From: a virus
Strand: one strand, 5' to 3'
IMG/VR virus record: IMGVR_UViG_3300043773_000793
Span: 1-32,130 of that record
DNA: 32,130 bases
The first letter of the stretch is position 1; every line of letters starts with the position of its first letter. The notes beneath the pieces were generated by a model that saw only the letters and a list, made by a program, of their open reading frames with translations, was not told the DNA's origin and made no database searches. Position numbers and translations under genes: made by a program. This document shows positions 1-7,771 of this stretch, piece by piece.

Positions 1-1210
1 TTCTATTAACTCCATTATCTGCATCAATTTTTACTCGTGTAGTTGTAGCACCCCCATCAATATGCAATTTTTCAGCACCAGCGGCAACACCTATTCCTAT
101 TGTGTCAGCAGTTAATGAATGAATTCCTAAATCTACATCGGCAGTTGCACCAGTATAAGGAACACCACCAGCGCCAATATCACTCAACATCGCAAATGTT
201 TGCGGGCTTGTTGGCTTATCGGGCAGTTTTGCAACGTAACTTGCAGTAACCAACGATGCATCAATATTTACATCTCCAGTATTGCCCGTTGCTATTCGTA
301 TATAACCATTGCCTATTTCAGTAGAATTGCCTACCCCATCATCTGATAACAACCTATTTGTTGTTGTCAATCCTGCATCAGTTACTTGTTGTAGGTCGGG
401 AATATTTGATTCTTGCACCCAAATCCCTGATGCAGCATTTAGACATGTATAAACAGTACCATCATCTAATACCCAACGTGACCCTATTGCATAACCTTTT
501 GTAGAATCATCTGTAAATGTTGGTGCAGTTGCAAAATTGTATAAAGATAATCTAATAGTTGTACCATTTCCATCCATCACATACAACCTCCCTGCTTCCC
601 ACTTTAACTCATAACCAACTGCACATATTTGAGCAATGCCTTTATTACCACCTAAACCAGCATCAATTGTTCCCTCACGAAGTCTTGATGTGTTTGAGAA
701 TAATAAACCTTGTGTTGCATCAAATTCAATATCGTTTGCGCCCGAAGTATTGCCTAATATTAATGTTTGTGCTAATGTTTGTGCGCTACTTACAATAGGC
801 GAAAACACATCGGTAGTAATATCATACGTTCCTATTTCGCCAGTTGTGGCATCGATTCCAAATGGATATAAATTTATATTGCTTTCGGCAGTAACCAACA
901 ATGTGATAGTTGATCCTACCGCATCATTTATTCTGTAAAACTTTCCACCTACTGCTAAATTTGCAGTTAAGTCAGTAATTAAATCGGCTCTTGAAATCTC
1001 CTCATCGTAATAGCTTGAAAACATTTCATTGTTTGAATCTGTTCCCACATACCCATCAGTTTGGTCTTTATCACTTAATATATTTGGACTACTATCAAGC
1101 AAGTTTACAAACCTATCTTGCGCGTTTTGGCCGGTAATAAAATTGATTACGTTATTAAAGATATTAGTTGTAATATCTATGAGCATTTGCGCTCTATTTT
1201 TTTGCGACAT
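1..1210 (-). CDS. Tail fibre / receptor-binding structural protein, 3' end cut by the window
   Basis: The reading frame opens at ATG 1210 and runs off the left edge after 403 codons without a stop, so the C-terminus is missing. The N-terminus (MSQKNRAQMLIDITTNIF) is followed by short beta-rich, Gly/Asn/Thr-rich segments. Around residues 345-360 is a VPYTGATADVDLG stretch, a motif I recall from tail-fibre and tail-spike shafts of Bacteroidota phages. It then continues with ADTIGIGV and a His-Ile-Asp-Gly-Gly segment, as is common ahead of C-terminal receptor-binding or chaperone domains. It starts 2 nt after the preceding gene's stop and is the last gene of the leftward structural operon. Host recognition is inferred from position and composition; the receptor domain is not in the window. 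Confidence 0.7.
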   Translation of the reverse strand, partial: MSQKNRAQMLIDITTNIFNNVINFITGQNAQDRFVNLLDSSPNILSDKDQTDGYVGTDSNNEMFSSYYDEEISRADLITDLTANLAVGGKFYRINDAVGSTITLLVTAESNINLYPFGIDATTGEIGTYDITTDVFSPIVSSAQTLAQTLILGNTSGANDIEFDATQGLLFSNTSRLREGTIDAGLGGNKGIAQICAVGYELKWEAGRLYVMDGNGTTIRLSLYNFATAPTFTDDSTKGYAIGSRWVLDDGTVYTCLNAASGIWVQESNIPDLQQVTDAGLTTTNRLLSDDGVGNSTEIGNGYIRIATGNTGDVNIDASLVTASYVAKLPDKPTSPQTFAMLSDIGAGGVPYTGATADVDLGIHSLTADTIGIGVAAGAEKLHIDGGATTTRVKIDADNGVNR

Positions 1211-1212
1211 TA

Positions 1213-1806
1213 TTAAGGATTGTCAAATGAATCATCAAAACTATTGTCAAATGAAGCTCCATAAACATTAGTGCTAATGTTGCATACAAATACATTGTCA
1301 GGCTTCAAATATTGTTGAGGTAATAAATCGTGTGTCCAACGTGCAGTAATAGTGTACAACACATCATCTTTCACACTATTTTTTATAGGTAAATTAACTA
1401 TTAAATTACAAGGCCGTTGTGCCAAGTGCAATATAGTTTCAGTTATAAATGCAAGATAGTAATTTCTGCTGCCATTTATCGCATTGTAATGCTCTACATT
1501 GCCATAAAAGTCGGGGTCTTGATAAGTTACAAGATGTTTAAATGCTACAAATGTTTCTTCACTATATCCATAACCTCGGCCATTTATTGGTTCGGCAGTA
1601 TATTCGCCATTTGTTTCTGGTAATAATACAATCATTCCTAAATTAACACCTGCTTGCCAAACGATGCTATTTTCAGGATCAATTGCTACTTGATTATAAA
1701 ATGATTTATGTATTAACGCAACACCTCTAACGCGACCCATCTCTGCTTCGCAAGTACAAGATTGATGTGTTGGTATTTCATTGCAGTTACTTGGGTAGTA
1801 AGCCAT
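1213..1806 (-). CDS. Major tail (tube-like) protein, paralogue A
   Basis: This 197-aa protein begins MAYYPSNCNE and aligns along its whole length with the next upstream gene (MAYYPSGCDS at 2398). Shared blocks include R-V-R-x-VA, GxGYxxxEE, a Y-x-DP segment, NAINGSRNYYLAF versus NTIKGSRNFHVAF, and the end PDNVFxC. It lies downstream of the connector genes, where siphoviruses carry tail-tube genes, so a tube or tube-decorating subunit is likely. Unlike its paralogue it carries an acidic tail with a threefold SFDN/SFDD/SFDN repeat. A short A-rich leader with no Shine-Dalgarno sequence precedes the ATG. I cannot say from sequence alone which copy is the main tube subunit. Confidence 0.6.
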   Translation of the reverse strand: MAYYPSNCNEIPTHQSCTCEAEMGRVRGVALIHKSFYNQVAIDPENSIVWQAGVNLGMIVLLPETNGEYTAEPINGRGYGYSEETFVAFKHLVTYQDPDFYGNVEHYNAINGSRNYYLAFITETILHLAQRPCNLIVNLPIKNSVKDDVLYTITARWTHDLLPQQYLKPDNVFVCNISTNVYGASFDNSFDDSFDNP

Positions 1807-1820
1807 TGTTTTTTAGTTTA

Positions 1821-1857
1821 AAATTGATGAAACCTTACGGGGTTTCTAAATCAATTT
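1821..1857. other. Intergenic hairpin between the two tail-protein paralogues
   Basis: Arms AAATTGAT (1821-1828) plus GAAACC (1829-1834) pair with GGTTTC (1841-1846) plus ATCAATTT (1850-1857), leaving a 6-nt loop and a 3-nt bulge. It overlaps the last bases of the upstream gene's stop codon. The bases that follow on the minus strand are A-rich, not a T run, so it does not look like an intrinsic terminator. It could stabilise or process the mRNA upstream of the second tail gene. Confidence 0.5.
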
Positions 1858-2398
1858 ATGGTACGTAACAGGTAAATACGTTGTCTGGTGTAATTGCTTC
1901 AGCAGGGAAGTTTTCCGATGTCCATTTTACCTCAATATCCCAAGTGCGCTCTAACTTTAAGTCATTAGCAATAGGATTTTTTGGTACAATAGTACAAGGC
2001 TCATCACTAATTGAAATCACAGTTTCGCTTCTGAAAGCAACGTGAAAATTACGTGAACCTTTTATTGTGTTAAAATGGTCGCGGTTGCCTACATAGTTAG
2101 GATCCTTGTATGATAACATGTAAGTGTAGCTATTTAGCTGCTCTTCAGTATCGCCATATCCCTGACCCATGTTTGGTGTTCCGCCATCAAATTCACCTTG
2201 CACTTCTGGGTAAATATAAATATTTCCAGATGCAATACCAGCAGCCCATAATGAACTATCTTCAAGGTCAGTTATAAGTGTTGGGTAGTATTGTTTGTTT
2301 ACGAATGCAACAGAACGTACGCGAGATAATTCGACTCCGCAAGTTCCGCATACGTGGTCTGCGATGTTTGAGTCGCAACCCGATGGATAATAAGCCAT
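1856..2398 (-). CDS. Major tail (tube-like) protein, paralogue B
   Basis: This 180-aa protein starts at MAYYPSGCDS (ATG 2398). An upstream in-frame extension to 2521 runs into the preceding gene in another frame and is rejected, because the MAYYPS start matches the paralogue and has the same A-rich leader ending ACAATGGC. The N-terminus has several Cys (DHVCGTCG). The body is a beta-rich sequence colinear with the 1213-1806 product, ending PDNVFTCYVP. By position after the connector proteins it is the best candidate for the main tail-tube subunit; the tandem copy suggests duplication followed by divergence. Confidence 0.6.
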   Translation of the reverse strand: MAYYPSGCDSNIADHVCGTCGVELSRVRSVAFVNKQYYPTLITDLEDSSLWAAGIASGNIYIYPEVQGEFDGGTPNMGQGYGDTEEQLNSYTYMLSYKDPNYVGNRDHFNTIKGSRNFHVAFRSETVISISDEPCTIVPKNPIANDLKLERTWDIEVKWTSENFPAEAITPDNVFTCYVP

Positions 2399-2406
2399 TG
2401 TTTTTT

Positions 2407-2964
2407 TTAGTTTGTGCAGTCGCAGAATGTTTGACAACCTCTGCGATAGCTTGTTTTGATTTCGTATCGGATTGCAATTAATCCATATTGACCTCCAACT
2501 CTCACGTTGGGTTCGGTGCATTCTTCTTTAAACACAACATTGCTATTCATTTCTGTACCTCTAACCTCGATAGTGCAATTAAATATCTGCAAACTCTCAC
2601 ATATTGCTTTATTTAACACACTTGGAAGCGCAGAAACAAACCAGTCTTTTATTGTTTCAAAACTTAATGCAGCGCGAGTAAAAATTATTAATTGGACAGG
2701 TGTAGTTTCTTCTACTTTGTCCATTTTATTACCATAGTTATATTCCATTACACTCAACACACTTGTTGAAGTACGATGATACCAACTTAATTTATATTGA
2801 TCTTGCAAGAATGGATTAATTATTTCTTCTTTATCAATGATACCTGGATATTTTTTATCGTTATCAAAATAAAAATCAGCCATACCAAATGCACGTTTGT
2901 TTTCTACCTTAATAGCATCAATTAAAGCTTTGTCTATTTCAGTTATAATTGCTTTATTGTTCAT
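2407..2964 (-). CDS. Tail terminator / tail completion-like protein
   Basis: This is a 185-aa protein with no motif I can name firmly. Its ATG overlaps the stop of the gp10-like gene by 4 nt (ATGA), and it sits between that connector gene and the tail-tube genes, the slot of the tail terminator in many siphoviruses. The C-terminus is beta-rich and ends in a Cys cluster (RRGCQTFCDCTN). The role is inferred from gene order only. Confidence 0.5.
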   Translation of the reverse strand: MNNKAIITEIDKALIDAIKVENKRAFGMADFYFDNDKKYPGIIDKEEIINPFLQDQYKLSWYHRTSTSVLSVMEYNYGNKMDKVEETTPVQLIIFTRAALSFETIKDWFVSALPSVLNKAICESLQIFNCTIEVRGTEMNSNVVFKEECTEPNVRVGGQYGLIAIRYEIKTSYRRGCQTFCDCTN

Positions 2965-3413
2965 TTTAAAAATAGTTCTTGTGCAGTTGCTTCAGCTACT
3001 ATGCGTGTTATTTCAAGTTCTGCTTCTGTTAACAACCAAATGTCACCATACTTTTCAGTTAAGTAATCTATCTTTGTTTTACTATCGTTTTCTATTGTGT
3101 TACCAAAATTATCAATAGTATAGCCTTTATCAGTTGCTTTTAATGTATAACCACCCTCTAATTGCCTTGTTAACGATGCAACAACATCCTTGTCCGATGT
3201 TCTATTGTAACGCTCACGCACTTTCATATAACTATTTGAATATGTGCCTATCTTACTTCCTTTGCTATTCTTACCCTGCACGTGTATTCGATCATGTAGT
3301 TCAGGTAATACTGCCAATGCAGCAGCTCGAGAAACTGTTTCTGGGTTTTCTAACTCACGAAACTTGGCTAATATCGTGCCGATTACAAATGGTATGTTGT
3401 CAGTTACTTGCAT
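2961..3413 (-). CDS. HK97 gp10-like head-tail connector / tail completion protein
   Basis: This 150-aa protein has an N-terminal helix with AALAVLPELHDRIHVQGK. It then has SGS-type residues followed by a basic YMKVRERYNR and DVVASLTRQLEGGY, and near the C-terminus IDYLTEKYGDIWLLTEAE. The layout (helix, R-x-R loop, beta segment, and a Y-G-x-W/I segment) resembles gp10/virion-morphogenesis proteins of Bacteroidota phages. Its ATG overlaps the upstream stop by one base (TAATG) and it overlaps the next gene by 4 nt, so the connector genes are translationally coupled. Confidence 0.55.
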   Translation of the reverse strand: MQVTDNIPFVIGTILAKFRELENPETVSRAAALAVLPELHDRIHVQGKNSKGSKIGTYSNSYMKVRERYNRTSDKDVVASLTRQLEGGYTLKATDKGYTIDNFGNTIENDSKTKIDYLTEKYGDIWLLTEAELEITRIVAEATAQELFLK

Positions 3414-4423
3414 TATGGTATCTGACTAAATACTTGAACTAAACTATTGCATTCTAAACATCCATCACATTCAAATTTTAAGCCACCTAATGCATTCTTT
3501 AAAGCCTCTTCGTATCTAACATTGTAAAGATTGATTAACTCTTTTGCTTCCTCTCTTTTAATCGATGTGTAAAAGTTAACACGCTCGGAGTAAAGTCGCT
3601 CTTCTAAAAATTCGATACCTAATAAGTACCAATATGCTTCGGCAAATAATAGCCTATTGTTGCATACGGCAGCGTTATAACTACATCCAAGTGTTACTGT
3701 TGCACGTAAACTATTGATGGTGTTATTTTGAATGTAATTGCCGTTGTTTTCAGCAAATCCATAAATGTAACCGCAACCATCAACACCATAGCACTCATAA
3801 AAGCACGATTGAAAGTTTGCATTTACATCAACAGTTTGGTAAGTAACACCATTAATGTTTGTATCGGTAAAACCTATTGCCAATAATGGCGCATTAAATT
3901 CTTTTAATATGCTGATTTCATTCCAACCCAATGACAAATCTGCCATAGTTAAGGTCTTTGTGAATAGAACTTCCTTTGTTAAATAGTTGACAAATTTTAT
4001 GTCAACAGTTGTAGCCGTGTTTGTGGCCGATTTGTAAAATGATATTCTATCAACTTGCAATGTTTGAAATGGACTAATAACCCAATTCTCATTCAATGTC
4101 CAAGCTTGAACAAATACCATCCCCTTAAATGTATCATCACTTGTTGCTACCACTTCTGGCGCACCTGTAACTGATACTGTTCTGCGAACACGTTTGATGT
4201 CATAACGTGTCGACATATGGCTGATAATTTGATTCTTTATGCGAGCTTCTGCACGTTCATTGATGGCATTCCACACACCCATGTAGTTCACTTGCTCACT
4301 ATTAGCAACTTGCTCAAATGATTTTAAAGAAATGCCGGGTAGGCTGTTTAATGAATAAACAGCCTCCGACATCTCGGTAATTTGGCAACCTGCAAGTTTT
4401 ATTAATCCTTGTAAGCAGGCCAT
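3413..4423 (-). CDS. Head-tail adaptor-like structural protein
   Basis: This 336-aa protein lies directly after the capsid gene. It has an N-terminal YSLNSLPGISLKSFEQVAN segment, a central beta-rich region, and a C-terminal helical part rich in YxxRYEEAL that ends in Cys residues (CDGCLEC). I recognise the N-terminal segment as typical of large hypothetical proteins placed after the capsid gene in Bacteroidota phages. By position it could join head and tail or decorate the capsid. It starts 3 nt after the capsid stop, and its stop shares one base with the next start (TAATG). Function is inferred from context. Confidence 0.5.
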   Translation of the reverse strand: MACLQGLIKLAGCQITEMSEAVYSLNSLPGISLKSFEQVANSEQVNYMGVWNAINERAEARIKNQIISHMSTRYDIKRVRRTVSVTGAPEVVATSDDTFKGMVFVQAWTLNENWVISPFQTLQVDRISFYKSATNTATTVDIKFVNYLTKEVLFTKTLTMADLSLGWNEISILKEFNAPLLAIGFTDTNINGVTYQTVDVNANFQSCFYECYGVDGCGYIYGFAENNGNYIQNNTINSLRATVTLGCSYNAAVCNNRLLFAEAYWYLLGIEFLEERLYSERVNFYTSIKREEAKELINLYNVRYEEALKNALGGLKFECDGCLECNSLVQVFSQIP

Positions 4424-4426
4424 TCG

Positions 4427-5539
4427 TTAAATGTTTGTTGCAGTATAACGTAATGAACCATTGTTGCCAGTTAAGCGATCAGCAGATAAGAATGCATCAC
4501 TTGGTACTTGCCACAATGCAAAACGTTTGCTCATAATTAATGAGTAACCTGCACCAAGTGTAGTTTCTGAATAACCAACAGTTGTTTCTTGTGGGCAATC
4601 GATTTCTTTTAATTGGAAGTCGATGTTAAGCATACCCAATAAACCATCAGCACCTGGTAAATCAACAGGTACTGCCATGTTCCAAAACGTTGAAGTTCCT
4701 AACTTCTTTGCTCTAAAACCTCTGTATCTGTCTAATTCAACCAAACCAAAAGTACCCGGCATAAATACACCAAATTGATTTGATCCCCATGCTGATGTAG
4801 CATAAAGGTCATGATACCAATCAATGTTACCAGCAGCAGCGTTATTGTTTAATTGTGCATATTGAGTCATAGCACCATTAGCTGCTTGTATCATTGCACT
4901 ATTAACTAAACCACTACCAATTACAATCGGTCTACCTTGGCCTTCATTTACTGTGTAATCAGACAATACTTTTGTCCATCCTTCAGCAAATGAATTTACT
5001 GTGTTGTCATCGTTGAAGTTAACAGTTACCGCAGTATTGTTACCAGTTACGGCATTTGTTCCCCAAGTAATTTGACCTAATAATGTCTGGTCAATCTTAC
5101 CAACGAAGCCATTCATTGCAGCCATTAAGCCTGCTAAATGCTCTTGCATAAATGGAGTTGGTGCTGAACCAATTTGAACTGAAGCAGAAGCCTCATCGCA
5201 GTAACGTGCGATTGTAGCATCATCGAAATGCAATCCAAACTTTACAATTGAAGTAGTATCAATTGTCATTTCATCATAAGCCTGAACTAAATCAACATCG
5301 CAATTGTCGCTTGTTGACATTTGTGCAGGGATTGTACGATTGTAATACTTTAATCTCAAGTCTTTAATGTGACCAGCAGTATTACTTAATGATAGCGCAT
5401 CTTGTACAGGTGTCGCTTGTGCGCCTTTTTCTAAAGTTGCACGTAATAAACCACTCGGAGTGATTTTGTGTTCTGGTGCGTTTTGTCCAATCACATATTT
5501 CATGTGCATTAACATCGCGGGGCAATATCCTAAAGCCAT
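4427..5539 (-). CDS. Major capsid protein
   Basis: This 370-aa protein directly follows the scaffold-like gene and precedes the connector genes. It shows the capsid-type mix of alpha and beta: an N-terminal arm (residues 1-60), a long central region with FGLHFDDATIARYCDE, a helical stretch AGLMAAMNGFVGKIDQ, and a GSGLVNSAMIQAANG segment. Near the C-terminus are FGVFMPGTFGLVELDRYRGF and a final IMSKRFALWQVPSDAF. Length and order fit an HK97-fold capsid subunit. No prohead protease is encoded nearby, so maturation probably depends on scaffold release rather than on a phage protease seen here. The leader is A-rich with no Shine-Dalgarno. Confidence 0.75.
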   Translation of the reverse strand: MALGYCPAMLMHMKYVIGQNAPEHKITPSGLLRATLEKGAQATPVQDALSLSNTAGHIKDLRLKYYNRTIPAQMSTSDNCDVDLVQAYDEMTIDTTSIVKFGLHFDDATIARYCDEASASVQIGSAPTPFMQEHLAGLMAAMNGFVGKIDQTLLGQITWGTNAVTGNNTAVTVNFNDDNTVNSFAEGWTKVLSDYTVNEGQGRPIVIGSGLVNSAMIQAANGAMTQYAQLNNNAAAGNIDWYHDLYATSAWGSNQFGVFMPGTFGLVELDRYRGFRAKKLGTSTFWNMAVPVDLPGADGLLGMLNIDFQLKEIDCPQETTVGYSETTLGAGYSLIMSKRFALWQVPSDAFLSADRLTGNNGSLRYTATNI

Positions 5540-5566
5540 TTTATTTTGTTTTTTTGTGCTGCGAAA

Positions 5567-6415
5567 TTAATTAAAGCCTTCAAGTGCTTTATCTAAATCA
5601 GCCATTGCGTTATTCGCAGCGTTATTAAGTTTTGGAGGTGTGCCTCCTTGTGTCGGTTTTGGTGGTGTTGTGCTACCATTACCATTTACTTTAATAAACT
5701 TATTGTCGGCCAAAGCCATGTTCGTGAGAGCGTCCAGGTCGAGTTCCTTTCCGTTGTCAAAGATAAACATTTTTTCATCATCTTTTGCAACTAATTTTAA
5801 TTTTCCATCAATTCTTTTTATAGATGCGTTTTTTTCTGCAAGTTTTTTATTTAAAAACTCACGTGCAATCTTTCGCTCAACTTCATTATCAAACTGTCCG
5901 GGCAATGGTTTAGAACCAATCATTGCATCGATTTCTTGTTCCGTAAATCTATTCTCATACTCATTGCGTACACTATTTACCGCTTCATCACGTTCGCGAG
6001 ATTGTTGAGAAAGCATTTGATTTAACTCATTAATTTTTTGCTTTAGTTCAGCATCATTTGTTTTTGTTTGAGGCTTGTTTGCTGCTATAGCTACGATGGC
6101 TTTCTCAATCTTTTCAAATGTATTTTTATTTTCGCTAATAGCTTTTGCTTCATCTTCACTTACTCCGTTATCTGTTAACCACGTTTCAACTTTTTTATTG
6201 AATGGATCAAGGGCATTGCCGTAGTAATGTGCTTTTAATAATGGGTTATGCTTTGCTTCATCTATTGTAAGCAATGTTGGTAATGCTTCTCTAACTTTGT
6301 CTGGTACTTCAAATGCTACTCCTTTATTTTGTACTATTAAATTGAACTCTTCAGTACCTTGATGGATGCCGATTTTCGGCAATAATTGTTCTAATATTTC
6401 AGCTAATAATGCCAT
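5567..6415 (-). CDS. Head scaffolding-like protein
   Basis: This 282-aa, highly charged protein sits just upstream of the capsid gene. It has a globular N-terminus (residues 1-95), a long Lys/Glu/Gln-rich coiled coil (about 115-165), a second charged helical region around residues 160-205 (ERKIAREFLNKKLAEK), a low-complexity linker GNGSTTPPKPTQGGTPPK, and a short C-terminal helix (MADLDKALEGF). Coiled coil plus flexible linker plus short helix is the usual scaffold architecture, in which the C-terminal helix binds capsid protein. Its leader carries TTTAAAATTAAT (plus-strand reading) 11 nt from the ATG, a motif seen before other genes here. No protease signature is visible. Confidence 0.65.
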   Translation of the reverse strand: MALLAEILEQLLPKIGIHQGTEEFNLIVQNKGVAFEVPDKVREALPTLLTIDEAKHNPLLKAHYYGNALDPFNKKVETWLTDNGVSEDEAKAISENKNTFEKIEKAIVAIAANKPQTKTNDAELKQKINELNQMLSQQSRERDEAVNSVRNEYENRFTEQEIDAMIGSKPLPGQFDNEVERKIAREFLNKKLAEKNASIKRIDGKLKLVAKDDEKMFIFDNGKELDLDALTNMALADNKFIKVNGNGSTTPPKPTQGGTPPKLNNAANNAMADLDKALEGFN

Positions 6416-6440
6416 GTTGTTTTTGTTTTAAAATTAATAA

Positions 6441-6497
6441 TTATCGACTTCCTCCGCAGCAACCGCCACGTGGTTTTGATGGTCTTGTTTTAGCCAT
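6441..6497 (-). CDS. 18-residue basic Gly/Cys-rich micropeptide
   Basis: The frame reads MAKTRPSKPRGGCCGGSR. It overlaps the last 8 nt of the upstream gene and has a strong Shine-Dalgarno (AAAGGAGGAA, 6501-6510) with 5 nt of spacing to the ATG, rare in this genome. The peptide is strongly basic at the N-terminus and ends in a CC flanked by Gly pairs. It fills the only gap between the 120-aa gene and the scaffold gene. The SD doubles as Lys-Gly-Gly-Lys codons of the upstream gene, so it may be a coding coincidence. No function can be assigned. Confidence 0.45.
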   Translation of the reverse strand: MAKTRPSKPRGGCCGGSR

Positions 6498-6852
6498 TTT
6501 TTCCTCCTTTTTTAACTGCTTCAATTACTGCTAATCTCTCTGCAAGCTCTTGATTTTGTTTTAACAACATAGCTACAATGTCATTTGATTGATTTGATTG
6601 TTGTTTGCGTTGTACCGGATAGAGTTCTGAATAGGCTTCGGCAATTCCAATTGCTGCTGCTTCTTCAATTGATAAATCAACTTCTTCAATCAAATACTTT
6701 TCGCGCTTATCCTTTGTCAATGTTGACTTGTAAGCGGTGTAGTAATCTTTGTTTGCTTTGTTAAATGGCACATGTTTTTGAATGCCTCTTGTGTCAGTAA
6801 TTAATAATAATTTAAACTTTTTAATTGGTGTTTGTGTCGGATTTGTTTCCAT
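6490..6852 (-). CDS. Hypothetical protein with C-terminal coiled coil, between minor head and scaffold genes
   Basis: This 120-aa protein has an N-terminal basic beta-like segment (IKKFKLLLITDTRGIQKHVP), a central TKDKREKYLIEEVDLSIEEAA, and a C-terminal helix (IVAMLLKQNQELAERLAVIEAVKKG) with heptad-like Leu/Ile spacing. It starts 4 nt after the minor head stop. By location it could help head assembly, but no family is recognised. Its last codons encode Lys-Lys-Gly-Gly-Lys and form the Shine-Dalgarno of the next micropeptide. Confidence 0.6.
   Translation of the reverse strand: METNPTQTPIKKFKLLLITDTRGIQKHVPFNKANKDYYTAYKSTLTKDKREKYLIEEVDLSIEEAAAIGIAEAYSELYPVQRKQQSNQSNDIVAMLLKQNQELAERLAVIEAVKKGGKNG
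6501..6510 (-). promoter_or_regulatory. Strong Shine-Dalgarno for the 18-residue peptide
   Basis: The minus strand reads AAAGGAGGAA, with GGAGG (6507-6503) five bases before ATG 6497. Most genes in this window have A-rich leaders without an SD, so this one stands out. It lies within the coding end of the 6490-6852 gene. Confidence 0.5.
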
Positions 6853-6856
6853 TTGT

Positions 6857-7771
6857 TTATTTATTTAGTGAATTGATAATGTTCTTTGGTACTAATATTT
6901 TTGGTATTGGATATGCCTGATGACCACAATTATAACCACCGCGATAAACTTGAAAATTACTTGTATTAGTATCTTCAATCATCCCTTGTGGCAAATTAGT
7001 ACGATCATAAATTTGTCCATTCATTGCTTTAAATTCTTCAAAGTTACCCTTGATAATTTGAGGCAGTTCGCTTATGTGGTAATATTGTTTTTGAGTTAAA
7101 GCTTTACAAAATGTGCGTGTTGTCTTTATGTTACTTCCAACATAGCGAAACCACTCCCACCCCAAATCAGATGCAAGTACACTATTAACTGTTGCCGTAT
7201 ATTGATTTATTGAATCGGTTGCAATTTGTTTAGTGTACTTGACCAATGCGCCATCAATCTCTGGTGTTCCGTTAATGTAATTATTCAACTCTTTGGTCAT
7301 CTTTGAATAGCTACCACCAGTTGTTGTATACGCAGTAATCATTTCGCGTATGGGTGTAATTAACTCTGTGTTCAATCCACTCTCGGTCAAGCTATCTACA
7401 AGTATCGAAACCGATTGCTTGCGAATAGCATCCATAACTTTTGGTGGCTTAAACTTTTTTTCAAGTGCCTTAAAATATGAGTAATTTAACGTGTCAACTT
7501 TCTCATACAACTTGCCAAGTTTTGTTACACTTTCAAGATAGTCTGTATCGTTAAGTATAATGTATTCTAAATCACTTTTTAAACTCGATAACAACTGAAT
7601 ATTCTTAACACTATTCGTGATAGTATCTCCTTGAACAATCAGCTCTTTTTGAAAACGTAATAACCTTCGATAAATCTGCTCTTGAATAGCAGGTATTGCC
7701 TCATTAAAGTCAATCAACCCATTATCAACTGCATTTAATACTTTTTGTATTTCTTTATTGCCAACGGCCAT
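6857..7771 (-). CDS. Minor head protein, SPP1 gp7 / Mu F-like
   Basis: This 304-aa protein is directly after, and translationally coupled to, the portal gene (TAATG overlap at 7771). The C-terminal half carries the family signature: GWEWFRYVGSNIKTTRTFC (about residues 204-222), then HISELP, and the closing YRGGYNCGHQAYPIP (276-290), with C222, C282 and H284 as likely metal or structural residues. The N-terminal part is helical. In known phages these proteins bind the portal and enter the capsid in few copies, acting in head assembly and DNA delivery. The length is typical for a stand-alone gp7-like protein. Confidence 0.8.
   Translation of the reverse strand: MAVGNKEIQKVLNAVDNGLIDFNEAIPAIQEQIYRRLLRFQKELIVQGDTITNSVKNIQLLSSLKSDLEYIILNDTDYLESVTKLGKLYEKVDTLNYSYFKALEKKFKPPKVMDAIRKQSVSILVDSLTESGLNTELITPIREMITAYTTTGGSYSKMTKELNNYINGTPEIDGALVKYTKQIATDSINQYTATVNSVLASDLGWEWFRYVGSNIKTTRTFCKALTQKQYYHISELPQIIKGNFEEFKAMNGQIYDRTNLPQGMIEDTNTSNFQVYRGGYNCGHQAYPIPKILVPKNIINSLNK

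Noticed and set aside
559-938. Two overlapping plus-strand ORFs (79 and 100 aa)
   Set aside because: They lie opposite the tail-fibre frame, which continues with phage-like motifs; shadows.
1821-1857. Intrinsic terminator after tail paralogue B
   Set aside because: Strong hairpin but no T-run on either strand after it.
2399-2521. N-terminal extension of tail paralogue B to 2521
   Set aside because: It overlaps the preceding gene in another frame, and MAYYPS at 2398 matches the paralogue start and its A-rich leader.
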